Below are positions 1-10,702 of a stretch of 64,000 nt of DNA, one piece after another; within the stretch, counting starts at the first letter, position 1, and every line of letters begins with the position of its first letter. The position numbers and the translations under genes are program-made. The notes beneath the pieces are model-generated. The model saw only the letters and a program-made list of their open reading frames with translations, did no database searches and was not told the DNA's origin. The stretch is from Balaenoptera acutorostrata. Lineage: Eukaryota; Chordata; Mammalia; Artiodactyla; Balaenopteridae. The stretch covers positions 54,423,000 to 54,486,999 of the forward strand of contig NC_080079.1 of NCBI RefSeq assembly GCF_949987535.1, given 5' to 3'.

Positions 1-1002
1 AGGGTAATTCTAGAGCCCACAGTTGGAGTGAAATGGTATGACTGGAGTAGAGAAAGCAAGAGGAGAGAAGGCAAGAGGAGATAAGAGGTAATAAACACTT
101 TTTCTCTGGATGAAATGGTAAGCTGGATTTTATGCATAAGAATAATATGATCTGACATGTTTTGGTCACTCTGGCTGCCATATTGAAAATAGACTATAGA
201 TGAATAAAGTTAGAAGTGGGAAAACCTGTTAAATATTTGTTTTATTATTTATTATAAAAATACTCCAGGCAAGAAATGCTAGTGGCGTAGGTAAGTATAA
301 CAGTAGTAGCAATAATGAGACATGGGTAGATTTTGAGATGGGAAAGATAGCTGGTTAAGTAGGTTTTGAGGGGAACAGGAATTAAGTATTGAAAGGGTTG
401 AGTTTGAAGTATCTTTTAGAAATCCAAACAGAGATAAAAAGCAGACACTTGGAAATACAAGTCTTGAGTTTGGAAAGGAGGTCTGGGCTGAAGCTGTCAT
501 TGTGGAAGTTGTCAAAATTTAAGTGGTACTTAAAGCCGTGACACTGGGATAGATTCACCAGTCATGAGGAGAGAGAGGGACAGACAGACAGACAGAAGCA
601 TCAAGGATTCAGATGTTCCCATGTTCAGAGCTTGGAGAGAAGTGAGAGTGAGTGACCAGTGAGGTAGGAGAAAATCCAGAGTGTGCAAGAGAGTGGGGTC
701 TAAGTTCAGAAAGTTAACACTCCATAGAGCATGGTGACCTTGCTGACAGATCACTGAGGACTGGGAAAGGATCAGTGTGAGGCGAAAGGCAGATTGGAGA
801 AAGTTATGGAAGAAAGAATGGAAGTAGAGGAATTGACTGCCTGAGCGTAGACCCATCTTTGAAGAGTTTTGCAGCAAATTGGAGCAAAGAAGTAGGGTGG
901 TAGGTGGTAGGGAAGTTTGGTAAAGTGATGATTTTCTTTTCATGAGAATTAACAATTATTTTCTTTTCATGAGCGTTAATATGGAGATGGAAATGGTCCG
1001 AC
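1..1002. other. unique sequence, no gene seen
   Basis: I see no coding region or repeat family that I recognise here. The only structure is a short GACA tandem run at about 579-596. The longest open frame (minus strand, 530-955) is low-complexity, Ser/Leu-rich and has no domain I recognise. Confidence 0.5.
579..596. repeat. (GACA)n microsatellite
   Basis: About four and a half copies of GACA in a purine-rich stretch. Confidence 0.8.
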
Positions 1003-1375
1003 AGAGTTTTGAAATCAGAAGGACTGGGTGTAAAATGGGGTTCCGTTACTTAATTGTTTTATGACCCCAGATGAGTTACTCAACTCTGTACCTCAATTTT
1101 TCTATCTTACCAGACATGAGGCTGCATTTCCTTTAGTTAGCAATCTCTAGGGAGACAGCACTGGATTATGTAAAGACTCAGAGAGAGAAAGATTTGTATT
1201 CTAGGTCTCTTAGAAGCTGTAGCACCTTTGTAAAAACCTTTTTGGATCCCTAGTATCTTCACCTTGAAATGGGAAAATAATACTTGTGCCACAGGGATTT
1301 GGTAAGAATTGAATAAAATGGTGCAAATGAATTGCCCGGAATAGCATCTGGCACATATCAGGTACCCAATAAATG
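1003..1375 (+). mobile_element. MIR SINE, interrupted
   Basis: The left part (about 1003-1111) carries the MIR core pattern of tRNA-derived ancient SINEs (ggactgggt, then gagttactcaactctg, then cctcaatttttctatctta). The right part (about 1254-1375) resumes with gaaatgggaaaataatac and ends in the typical gcatctggcacat and caataaatg tail. About 140 bp of unrelated DNA separates them, flanked by similar 9-10-mers (tatcttacc, tatcttcacc). Confidence 0.55.
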
Positions 1376-1864
1376 TGATTTGCCTTCATTGTTTGCTCTA
1401 TGTGTCTCAGATGAAGATCCAGATTCTCTAAATGGACATTTGCACAATCAGCTTCAACCTTACTCTTTGCTTGATGAATCTGGTCTCCAGTCTATTTGTA
1501 ACAACAGTTTAGCTTGAGGCTCTCCTGAGACTATTTATTTGGCTTAGATTATTGTTTCACTTCTAACAGTGACTTTGCTGCCTCAACCTGTGCCCATCCT
1601 CCCATGACCCAGGCTCTGATTCCATGAGCTCCAGCCACACGGGCCGTGCCCGACTGAGTTTGCTGCCAAAGCAAAGCTAGGCACAGGGAAGGTTACTTCA
1701 GAAAACTACCAACAGAAATACTAACTGGACCTAAATTAAAGTTACACTAAATGTTCCCTGGTATAAATGTTTAGACCATTTTCTTAGAGATATTTTCCTA
1801 TCTCTAAGAACATGTAAATACACCACGTGGGAGTATGTAGAGAACTATGGCAATTAAACAGTTG
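1376..1864. other. unique sequence, no gene seen
   Basis: No repeat family or plausible exon recognised. Short open frames only. Confidence 0.45.
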
Positions 1865-2070
1865 TTAGGGCACCAGTTTCTGAGTTAACTCAATCTGCAT
1901 TCAAATCCAATCTGAATCACACTAGTTGGGTGAACTTGGGCAAGCTAGTGAGCTTTACTAAACCTCAGTTACCTCATCTGTAAATGGGGCTTGCAACTAA
2001 TGTAACGGGAATGAAAACTGAAATAATTTAAGCAAGAGCTCTTCATAGAGCACCTGATATGTGTAAATAA
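1865..2070 (+). mobile_element. MIR SINE
   Basis: The MIR core is recognisable in order: caaatccaatctgaatcac, a decayed splice-like tgggtgaacttgggcaag, then cctcagttacctcatctgtaa and an AT-rich 3' part. Old and substituted. Confidence 0.7.
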
Positions 2071-2639
2071 TAGTATATTTATTATTGAGTAGGCCCATCT
2101 ATATATTAGGTACTTGGACACAGAAGAGTTCAACACTAAAAATTCACAATTCAAGACAAGGGTAATGGCATGGAGGTTTCAATCCAAACTATTTCCTATA
2201 TATTTGAAACCCTGTAGTACGAAGTTCTCCATGAAAAAAAAAAGAGAGAGAAAGAAATACAGAATATGGCACAAAATCATTAATTCCTGAGGTTTTATGT
2301 AATTCTCCACCCAAGACACAGCTGATCATGCCATTCCTGGTGTTGGCTTCACAGCCCTCAAGTTGTAGTGAACCTCTCAGCACAGGAGACAGCCTTCCGT
2401 TTGAAAGCCAGTTTTACGTACAACCGTGAAAGTAAACCCCACTTCCGTGAGACACTTTTTGGAAAGAAATCCCTCAAAAGATACTGTATCTAATCAAACT
2501 AAGGATAGAGCTACCATTTTATACACATCATAATTTAAGATTTAAAAAAAAGTTTAATTTTCTGTGAGCTATGTGATAAAAGAATAAGGGTTTTCCCCAA
2601 TGTTTCCCAGGTTTAATCAAAGGTAATTTATTTTGTGCT
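2071..2639. other. unique sequence, no gene seen
   Basis: Nothing beyond a short purine tract near 2236-2260. No exon or repeat recognised. Confidence 0.45.
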
Positions 2640-2830
2640 TAACTCTTATTTGGAGTTTGGGAGGTATCATGCTGAGATTAGTCCTACTATTTGTATAGCC
2701 TTTAGCAAGTTACAAGTCCTCTGTAGGTCTCCTTTTCCACATTTGGAAATAACAGCGTTTTGGTTGGAGGGTGGTTGTGAAGATTACATAAGACTGAATG
2801 TATATCACATCCATCAAACATAAAGTGGTT
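2640..2830 (+). mobile_element. MIR-like relic
   Basis: Spacing of agcaagttac, ctccttttccacatttggaaataa and a downstream gtgaagattacataag resembles the MIR core and 3' half. Divergent, so the call is tentative. Confidence 0.45.
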
Positions 2831-3605
2831 AAGAATTGGAAGTTCTTCTCTGGTATGATTTATGTTTTCTCACACTTTGATAACTTCTAAATAACCCTTA
2901 CCTACCTTGGGCTCAAACTATCAAATGGCCAACCCCATCCTGTTAAAAAAAAAACAATAGGCTCATAATAATGTCCCTGATTCTCCTTACATAAATTTAA
3001 ATGAATTCGTACCATGTTAATTAAATTCTATTATTTTCACTAGACTTGAAATAGATTTGATTCACATACAGTACAATAGTTAGGGCTTCATTATCATACA
3101 TGAAAGTCTTGAGAATTATCTGCTAAACAAATACTGAATCCATGTGATACTCCCTAATTATTTTGAGCCTAAGGAGGCTGCAATCCATATATTGACCACA
3201 ACCTATAATATACTACAATGTCATTCTGGGCTCCACAAATTGGACTTTGACATTGAGTGTGCAAGATTTTCATGAGACACCCTGGGGAATGTGATAGGAA
3301 ATGATATTGCTTTGGCTCCATACTTTGTCTGTTCCTCTTTTCTTACAACAAACACAAGTAGATGCATCACTAAGATAAAAGTGAATGCCTTTTCTTTTTG
3401 GAATAAATGGTTTATAAAACTTGTAGTCTTGTCCAATTTCAAATAATCACACCTGGGTATGAAGCTTAAATAATGATTTACATGAACAGTTAAATTAGTA
3501 ATGGTCTTTTGACATGCTTAACCTGGATCCTGAAGTCTGAAATGTATTCACTATGTAACTATTTTTTAACGTGTATGAATCTATCTCCTCAAGGTTGCAA
3601 AGTTG
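2831..3605. other. unique AT-rich sequence
   Basis: No gene or clear repeat. Contains a 10-base A run near 2945 and AT-rich DNA. Confidence 0.45.
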
Positions 3606-3830
3606 ATTCAGCGGTGGTGCACAAAACATGGCCTGTGATGTCAGAGGTTTGCCTTTACATGCCAGCTCCACTCATTAGTTGCTGTGTGACTTTGGGAAAG
3701 TTACTTTAGGTCTCTGATCCTCCATTTATTTATCCATAAGAAGGAAATAATGATAGTACCACCCATGTTAATTTTGAAAATTAAAACAGACAAATGATGG
3801 AAGGTATGTACTAGACACACACACTCTATC
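3606..3830 (+). mobile_element. MIR SINE
   Basis: The core ttagttgctgtgtgactttg is followed by gaaagttactttaggtctctg, ccatttatttatccataag and aataatgatagtaccaccc, the MIR order. Confidence 0.7.
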
Positions 3831-5221
3831 CAATGTGGTCATAACTTAGTCACTGAAAACTCTAAATCCACAATTCCACTTTCTGACGTGTTCACCTTAA
3901 ATGCATTTACATATTTACAGGAAGATAAAACTCCTGGGTTTTATACTGACTTACAAAATTATTTTTTAATAAAACCACTCAGACTATAAGAATAAATGGG
4001 AAGAAAATACAAAACAAACAAAGCATACTGGTACTGATTCTTCCCAGAATTAGTCCCACTAAATCACTTTATGCTCATTTATATTTTACTTGGGGTACCT
4101 TGTTCTTCCTCAGCTGCAGAACATTCCTTATGAGACTTTCGGATAATCGTTACATTTTAAAGAAATGCTAGATGCCCCTGTTTCTGATTAGATTACCCTT
4201 CAAGAATCCTACTACTCTGTGTTTATGTGCTTACCATACTAAATGGCCTAATATCCCAAATTAGTCAAATTAATATTCAGAAGCACAGCTCTCTTGATAC
4301 CTGATGCTAAAAGCTATTGACATCCTGTTTCTTGAATTATTCAAACATACATCGTTATCAATTTGTATAAGGGTGTTTTATAAACAGGCAATTCATTTAA
4401 GATGTATACTTATTCGTATTTATCTAAAAATTAGCTCATCTTTGGATTCAATTAAGGTGATAGAGGCTTTTAGGCCGTTTGGATAGAGCAGGGTTATATA
4501 TGGGGACGCGGTGGAGTCAAATTCTTCTAGGTGCTACGCTGGGGTCTTAAGGAACAAGCACCACAATAGCATTCAAGAGACAACCTGCCTATGCTTGTTA
4601 GATACAAGATGCAAGATGAATTGTGAAAGATGCTATAACCAGATTATGTTATTTGTACTGCAGCATATCATTTCAAAGATATCATTCCCATTTTTTATAT
4701 ATGTAAACTGACACTATTTTCCATTTTTTTAGATGAATAAGGCTAAATGAAGTTGAGGCCTGTAGCAGAAGGTATTCTGGGAAAAACAGGCAGTCACACA
4801 CATCACACCTGGATACAAAATCCAGGACAAGACACTCCTTAGAGAGCTTAGAGTCTGGGAATCCCAAATCTGGAAGTACCCGAAAAGAGCTCTAATCCAA
4901 CTCTATATCAGACCAACACTGTGGTTCTACTAGGAATGCAGCTCTCATGACAAGATCTTCATATTAAAATCTGGCTTGGCATAAGGAAATGTCACAAGGA
5001 AACCACTGACAAATGAGGTCCTAGATCCTCTGGAGTGGGGACTGTTGTGACTGGAAGCAAGGAAAATCAGATCAAGGGAAAACTGGGAGTCAGCATACGA
5101 TAGTAACAACAAGGGTGACTAATTTAAGGGATATGAATGCAAGAATTTAAACATAATAACTATAATAATAATTATAAATGGCTATAATTTAAAAAGTAAT
5201 AATAGCAGTAATTATAACAAA
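3831..5221. other. unique sequence, no gene seen
   Basis: AT-rich DNA with short spurious frames only. A stretch near 4710-4790 weakly recalls an antisense MIR but is too diverged to call. Confidence 0.4.
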
Positions 5222-5478
5222 AGTTAATAGTTATTAAGTGTTGATGGGTGCTACACACTGGGTTAAATTCTTTACATATATCATCTCATTTAATCTTCAA
5301 AACAACCCTGAGATAGAGCTATTGTAATTCTCATTTTCCACATAACAAAACTAAGGCTCAAGGAAGTTAAAACAGTTTGTCCAAGGGCACAAAGCCAAAG
5401 GGTGGCAATGCCTGGAGTCAGAAACATCTTAGGTCAACTATGAAATTCAATTCTTACCCACTACGCTACACGCCTTGC
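5222..5478 (-). mobile_element. MIR SINE, near full length
   Basis: The reverse complement of MIR reads through: tcatctcatttaatcttc, aacaaccctgagatagagct, ctcattttccacataac, aactaaggctcaagg, and at the far end cttacccactacgctaca matching the MIR 5' end. One of the better preserved MIRs in the window. Confidence 0.8.
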
Positions 5479-6149
5479 TTTTGAAAGTTGGAAGGAAAAA
5501 CAAGCAGGTGAACCGTTTACTAAACATCCAAACTGTATCCAACATCCCAAGTGTCAATCCAGGTGGAAACCGGCAAGCATGTGACTCTGTTTCAAATCAC
5601 TACATTGTATTTTGTGGACCATAAAGCCATTATAAATGACTAACTTGTATGCTCACAGATTGAAATACAAGGAAAATAAAAAAACTTTGCTAGATGCTGG
5701 AGATTAGAAGTTTATAATTACATTTACAGATCGTCTTCACATGTGAAAAGCAAATTAAAATCCAATGCATTTAGTATTTTTTAAATTTTCTTAGAAATAC
5801 TCATGGGAGTTAAAAGGCAGAATTTGGTCCTCTCTCTAAATTCCTGAGCACTGCTTGTGCCTAAACACTAACAGGCAAATTGAATGCAGTGCACACAATA
5901 TGCAAATCTACCAGGCTGTTCAGGTACTGCGGTAACCAGAGATTACTTGCCATAAACTGATCTTGAGGAATTAGTGCTGTCCATACTTTACAACCCAAGA
6001 TTCTAGGAAATGCCCATTAGTAACAAGGAAGGCAACCTCTTTAAAAAGGGAATGGGGTCTGATTTTTTTTTTTGTAAAAAGCTACAGCTGCATTGTAATT
6101 TTCTGGGAAGTCATCTACATTAAAAAGAGAATCATCTATTTCCAGTATC
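5479..6149. other. unique sequence
   Basis: No gene or repeat recognised. The stretch around 5865-5965 contains atgcaaat-type octamers and little repeat character, so it might be conserved non-coding DNA, but this cannot be tested from one genome. Confidence 0.4.
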
Positions 6150-6305
6150 CCTTGCTTTACACATCATCACCATCCATCTTTAAGAATACTCACAAAGACT
6201 CTCACTTGAGGGGCAGAGATTGTTGGCTCCATTTTACAAAGGTCCATGAAGTTTGAGACAACTAACCAGTAAGCTGCCTTGAGAGCTTGGAGTCAGAAGT
6301 CACTG
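6150..6305 (-). mobile_element. MIR-like relic
   Basis: ctccattttacaaaggtcc and the following gagacaactaaccagtaagc fit the antisense MIR pattern. Diverged. Confidence 0.45.
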
Positions 6306-6899
6306 CATCCTTTACGGGGCAGAGCGAAGAGCTGCCCTCTGTCTGGGAGACCCACTCACTGCTGTCCTGCCACTATGACCTGACTCTGAGCTCATCATGG
6401 ATGCTTCATAGGAAGTACATCTTCCTGTTGGCCTCTTTCAACTGTGAAGTCCAGTTCTCTAGTAAAGCCCAGGCTGGCCTCTGAGCCAGGTTCTAAACCC
6501 CCAGATAGGGAGTGAATATATTCCTAGAAATCCCCCATACCAGCTTACTTTCATGTGTCAGGGCCCTTCTACCCTGCCTTTCCAGGACAGAAACTTTGAA
6601 TTCTGGAATGCACCCAAACTTACTTGTTAATTCATTAAAAAAAAAAAAAAAATCATCCCACATCTGCAGCTGTTAGGACCCGTGCTGGCTGATGAAGTTG
6701 ATGCTTGTTTATAGCAAGGTCTGCTCCCTCTACGCTTATATTAGGGTAACCTGGACTCTGGATTTATGACTCTCTCACACTTGCCCCCACATCCGAATAC
6801 TATGGGTGCCTCATCATGTGCTACCATTCCCTACTCATTATCCACTTTCCCCCATGCGTGCATCCTTAGGAAGGTTAACAAAACCTTACTGTCTAGGCA
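6306..6899. other. unique sequence with A-run
   Basis: No gene recognised. A 16-base A run lies near 6636-6651, not obviously the tail of a classifiable element. Confidence 0.45.
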
Positions 6900-7050
6900 C
6901 TAGCCCTGTGCTTCCCTGAATCACTAGGAGGGCTGCACCTTACCCCCAGAGACTCTGATTCAGTTGGTCTAGGAACAGCCTAGGAACCTGCATTTCTACT
7001 AAGCTCCCTGGTGCCATGGGGACTGCCTGCATGAGGACCACATTTTGTAT
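6900..7050 (-). mobile_element. MER5A-like hAT-Charlie MITE
   Basis: The series ctgaatcactaggagggct, cccccagagactctgattca, gttggtctagg, cctgcatttctactaagctc and gaggaccacattttg follows the reverse complement of the MER5A non-autonomous DNA transposon. The terminal inverted repeats are degraded. Confidence 0.6.
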
Positions 7051-7218
7051 AACTCTGAACAAGAGTATTTCTCTGCACCTCATTTCTCCCAGGTTCCCCA
7101 GCTTGAAGGTTAGTACCATGACTAGAAACCCAAGCCTCCAAACTCTTCATGCCATAACTGCAAGATCCTCATAATTTCAGCTAAATGTTAATAGATGGGA
7201 AAAGAGGAAGTAGCAACT

Positions 7219-8528
7219 ACTTTTATTTTAATAGCTCTTTACTGGAGTATGATTGCTTCACAATACTGTTAGTTTCTGTTGCACAACAAAGCGAATCAGC
7301 CATATGTGTACACATGTCCCCATATCCCCTCCCTCTTGCGCCTCCCTCCCATCCTCCCTATCTCACCCCTCTAGGTCATCGCAAAGCACCGAGCTGATCT
7401 CCCTGTGCTATGCTGCTGCTTCCCATCAGCCAACTATTTTACATTCGTTAGTGTACATATGTCGATGTTACTCTTACTTCACCCTCCCACCCCATGTACT
7501 CAAGTCCATTCTCTATGTCTCTACCTCTTTATTCCTGCCCTGCAACTAGGTTCATCAGTACCATTTTTATTTTAGATACCATATATATGCGTTAGCATAC
7601 GGTATTTGTTTTTCTCTTTCTGACTTACTTCACTCTGTATGACAGACTCTAGGTCCATCCAATTAGAACACTACCTAACACCATACACAAAAATAAACTC
7701 CAAATGGATTAAAGATGTAAACATAAGACCAGACACTATAAAAGAGGTAACCATAGGAAAAACACTCTTTGACATAAACCACAGCAAGATCTTTTTTGAC
7801 CCACCTCCTAGAGTAACGGAAATAAAAACAAAAATAAACAAATGGGACTTAATTAAACTTAAAAGCTTTTGCACAGCAAAGGAAACTATAAATGAGACAA
7901 AAGGACAACCCTCAGAATGGGAGAAAATATTTGCAAATGAAATAACAGACAAAGGATTAATCTCCAAAATATACAAACAGCTCATGGAGCTCAGTATAAA
8001 AAAACAAACAATCCAGTTAAAAAATGGGTGGAAGACCTAAATAGACATTTCACCAAGGAAGACATACAGATGGACAAGAGGCAAATGAAAAGATGCTCAA
8101 CATCACTAATTATTAGAGAAATGCAAATCAAAACTACAATGAGGTATCACCTCACGCCAGTCAGAATGGCCATTATCAAAAAATGTAGAAACAATAAATG
8201 CTGGAAAGGGTGTGGTGAACAGGGAACCCTCCTGCACTGTTGGGGGGAATGTAAATTGATACAACCACTATGGAAAACAGTATGGAGGTTCCTTAAAAAA
8301 CTAAAAATAGAACTACCATACAACCCAGCAATCCCACTACCAGGCATATACCCTGAGAAAACCATGATTCAAAAAGAAACATGTACCACAATGTTCACTG
8401 CAGCACTATTTACAATAACCAGGACACAGAACCAACCTAAATGTCCATCGACAGATGTATGGATAAAAAAGATGCAGCGCATATATACAATGGAATATTA
8501 CTCAGCCATAAAAAGAAACGAAATTGAG
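7219..8528 (-). mobile_element. L1 fragment with 5' inversion
   Basis: The left part, about 7219-7660, is the reverse complement of the L1 3' UTR and the last ORF2 codons (degenerate T-rich start, ctttactggagtatgattgc, cccctctaggtcatcgc). At 7660/7661 the orientation flips: 7661-8528 is sense-strand ORF2 C-terminal sequence, with the [19 protein letters not shown] cysteine-containing region at about 8200-8260 and [13 protein letters not shown] at the end. Consensus order shows only about 15-20 bases missing between the two parts. This is the structure expected of a minus-strand L1 insertion with twin priming. The ORF2 part is broken by at least one frameshift near 8035. No convincing TSD found. 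Confidence 0.85.
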
Positions 8529-9329
8529 CACCTTCTTTTAATAACAGAACATAGTTGGAACAATGAACATACACAGGAAACTCAGAACTACTATAGAACC
8601 AGTGCTGGCATCAGTCTATTCAGGAATAAGAACCTTGGCCCAGGATGGAAAGGCTGGGCTCAGTGTGGCTGCCTTCCTACTAAGCAAGATTAATTCTCAT
8701 AAAGGCTCAGTGACAATTAAAAACAATAATTTAAGAACTACAGGTGTTATATACTAATAAATATTTGACAAATACTTTTGCAGAATTCTGCATGTGGATT
8801 CTTTGCCAAGAGGGTACTTCTGATTCTTTCCATGCAACCTCTAAATATTCCCTATTTTTTATGTTTTTTACTTTAGAAAGGGAGAGGAAACCACTGCATT
8901 GAAGGGATGCCTAAATTTTATTTATTCATCTTTTGTTGTGTTTTTGAGTTCATCTCCTGGGAGTAGTCACATCAAAGACTTCAGGGATAAAAGGATAGAA
9001 ACACAACAGCAAATTGACTGCCAAGAGTGGAAATCGTGATGCCCATCTCAGTAAACAACAGAACACAGCAACCAATTAGGGATAATGCCAATATTAATTA
9101 GCTCCTGATAGAGGAATAATCAATATTGAATAACTAATCTTCCAGAGCATTTGCATTCATCTATTGTAATTATTTTTTCATTTCCATGGAGAGAAACAAC
9201 TTCAGCACTATAAGCCAAGAGGAAAATAAAGATTAGTACACAGTATTTCTGGAAGTGAATGTTTTCAATCATTTAAGTCTATATTATCTTGTAAAATAAG
9301 GTTGTCATTTATTTAACCAAAGAGCACTT
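8529..9329. other. unique AT-rich sequence
   Basis: No gene recognised. About 9040-9200 is AT-rich with clustered TAAT/ATTA homeodomain-type cores (ccaattaggg, attaattagctcc, ttgaataactaatc) and no repeat identity; see findings. Confidence 0.4.
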
Positions 9330-9475
9330 AGTACATTTTAAATCTGTGATGTATTTTTTTCATCACAGCATCCCAGGGAGGCCATGTTACATATCCGTGA
9401 AAAGCACAGTTAAATTCCTTGCCCAAAAAAAACAATGCAGTAAGGAGAGAAACATTCAGTAGTACAATATTTGGG
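9330..9475 (-). mobile_element. MIR-like relic
   Basis: catcccagggaggccatg, gtgaaaagcacagttaaattccttgccc suggests the antisense MIR core. Weak. Confidence 0.35.
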
Positions 9476-9609
9476 AATAAAATTGATAGACTTGGATGTG
9501 AGAGATGAAAAAGAGAGAAAAAAATCTACGTTAGAGCCAAGTCAGGAGACTGTGTAAGGCAAAAGTATAATTGGTGGTAGTAAACAAAGGAGGAGTAGCT
9601 TCTTTGGGG

Positions 9610-9630
9610 AAAAAAAAGTAAACAGACTTG
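9610..9630 (+). repeat. 5' TSD of L1 copy at 9631-14754
   Basis: Eight A residues followed by gtaaacagacttg. The matching copy at 14755-14775 reads A8 then gtacacagacttg: 20 of 21 positions identical. This is the target-site duplication left by target-primed reverse transcription. Confidence 0.88.
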
Positions 9631-9712
9631 AGAGGGCAGACAGCAGAAGCAAAAAGAACTACAGTTCTGCAGGTTCTGGAAGGAAAACGACATTCACAGA
9701 AAGACAGACAAA

Positions 9713-10644
9713 ATGAAAAGGCAGAGGACTTTGTACCAGATGAAGGAACAAGATAAAACCCCAGAAAAACAACTAAATGAAGTGGAGATAGGCAACCTTC
9801 CAGAAAAAGAATTCAGAATAATGATGGTGAAGATGACCCACTACCTTGGAAAAAGAATGGAGGCAAAGATCGAGAAGATGCAAGAAATGTTTAACAAAGA
9901 CCTGGAAGAATTAAAGAATAAACACCTAGAAGAATTAAAGAACAAACAAACAGAGATGACCAATACAATAACTGAAATGAAAAATACACTAGAAGGAATC
10001 AATAGCAGAATAACTGAGGCAGAAGAACGGATAAGTGACCTGGAAGACAGAATGGTGGAACTGACTGCCGTGGAACAGAATAAAGAGAAAAGAACGAACA
10101 GAAATGAAGACAGCCTAAGAAACCTCTGGAACAATATTAAATGCAACAACATTCGCATTATATGAGTCCCAGAAGGAGAAGCGAGAGAGAAAAGACCTGA
10201 GAAAATATCTGAAGAAATTATAGTCGAAAATTTCCCTAACATGGGAAAGGAAATAGCCACTCAACTCCAGGAAGCACAGAGAGAGTCTCAGGCAGGATAA
10301 ACCCAAGGAGAAACACGCAGAGACACACAGTAATCAAGTTGACAAAAATTAAAGACAAAGAAAAATTATTGAAAGCGACAAGGGAAAAACGACAAATAAC
10401 AAACAAGGGAAATCCCATAATGTTAACATGTGACTTCTCAGCAGAAGCTCTACAAGCCAGAAGGGAGTGGCATGATATATTTAAAGTGATGAAAGGGAAG
10501 AACCTACAACCAAGATTACTCTACCCAGCAAGGATCTAATTCAGATTCAATGGAGAAATCAAAAGCTTTACAGACAAGCAAAAGCTAAGAGAACTCAGCA
10601 CCACCAAACTGGCTCTACAACAAATGCTAAAGAAACTTCTCTAA
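9713..10644 (+). pseudogene. L1 ORF1p relic
   Basis: L1 ORF1p is a trimeric RNA chaperone that binds L1 RNA in the ribonucleoprotein particle. The ATG at 9713 begins MKRQRTLYQMKEQDK. Residues about 45-125 form a Glu/Lys-rich coiled coil, followed by the start of the RRM at NNIRII. A TGA at 10163-10165 stops the frame where the other copy reads E-V-P-E-G. A 2-nt insertion near 10285 shifts frame before the CTD, and a TAA near 10537 interrupts the C-terminus, which otherwise runs to the natural stop at 10642-10644. A 24-nt in-frame tandem duplication (9902-9925 and 9926-9949) adds an extra LEELKNKH unit to the coiled coil. Not functional full length. Confidence 0.9.
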
Positions 10645-10702
10645 GTGGGAAACACAAGAGAAGAAAAGGACCTACAAAAACAAACCCAAAACAATTAAGA
10701 AA

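Noticed and set aside
530..955. 141-codon minus-strand frame
   Set aside because: Low-complexity Ser/Leu-rich product with no domain. Purine-rich plus strand explains the open frame.
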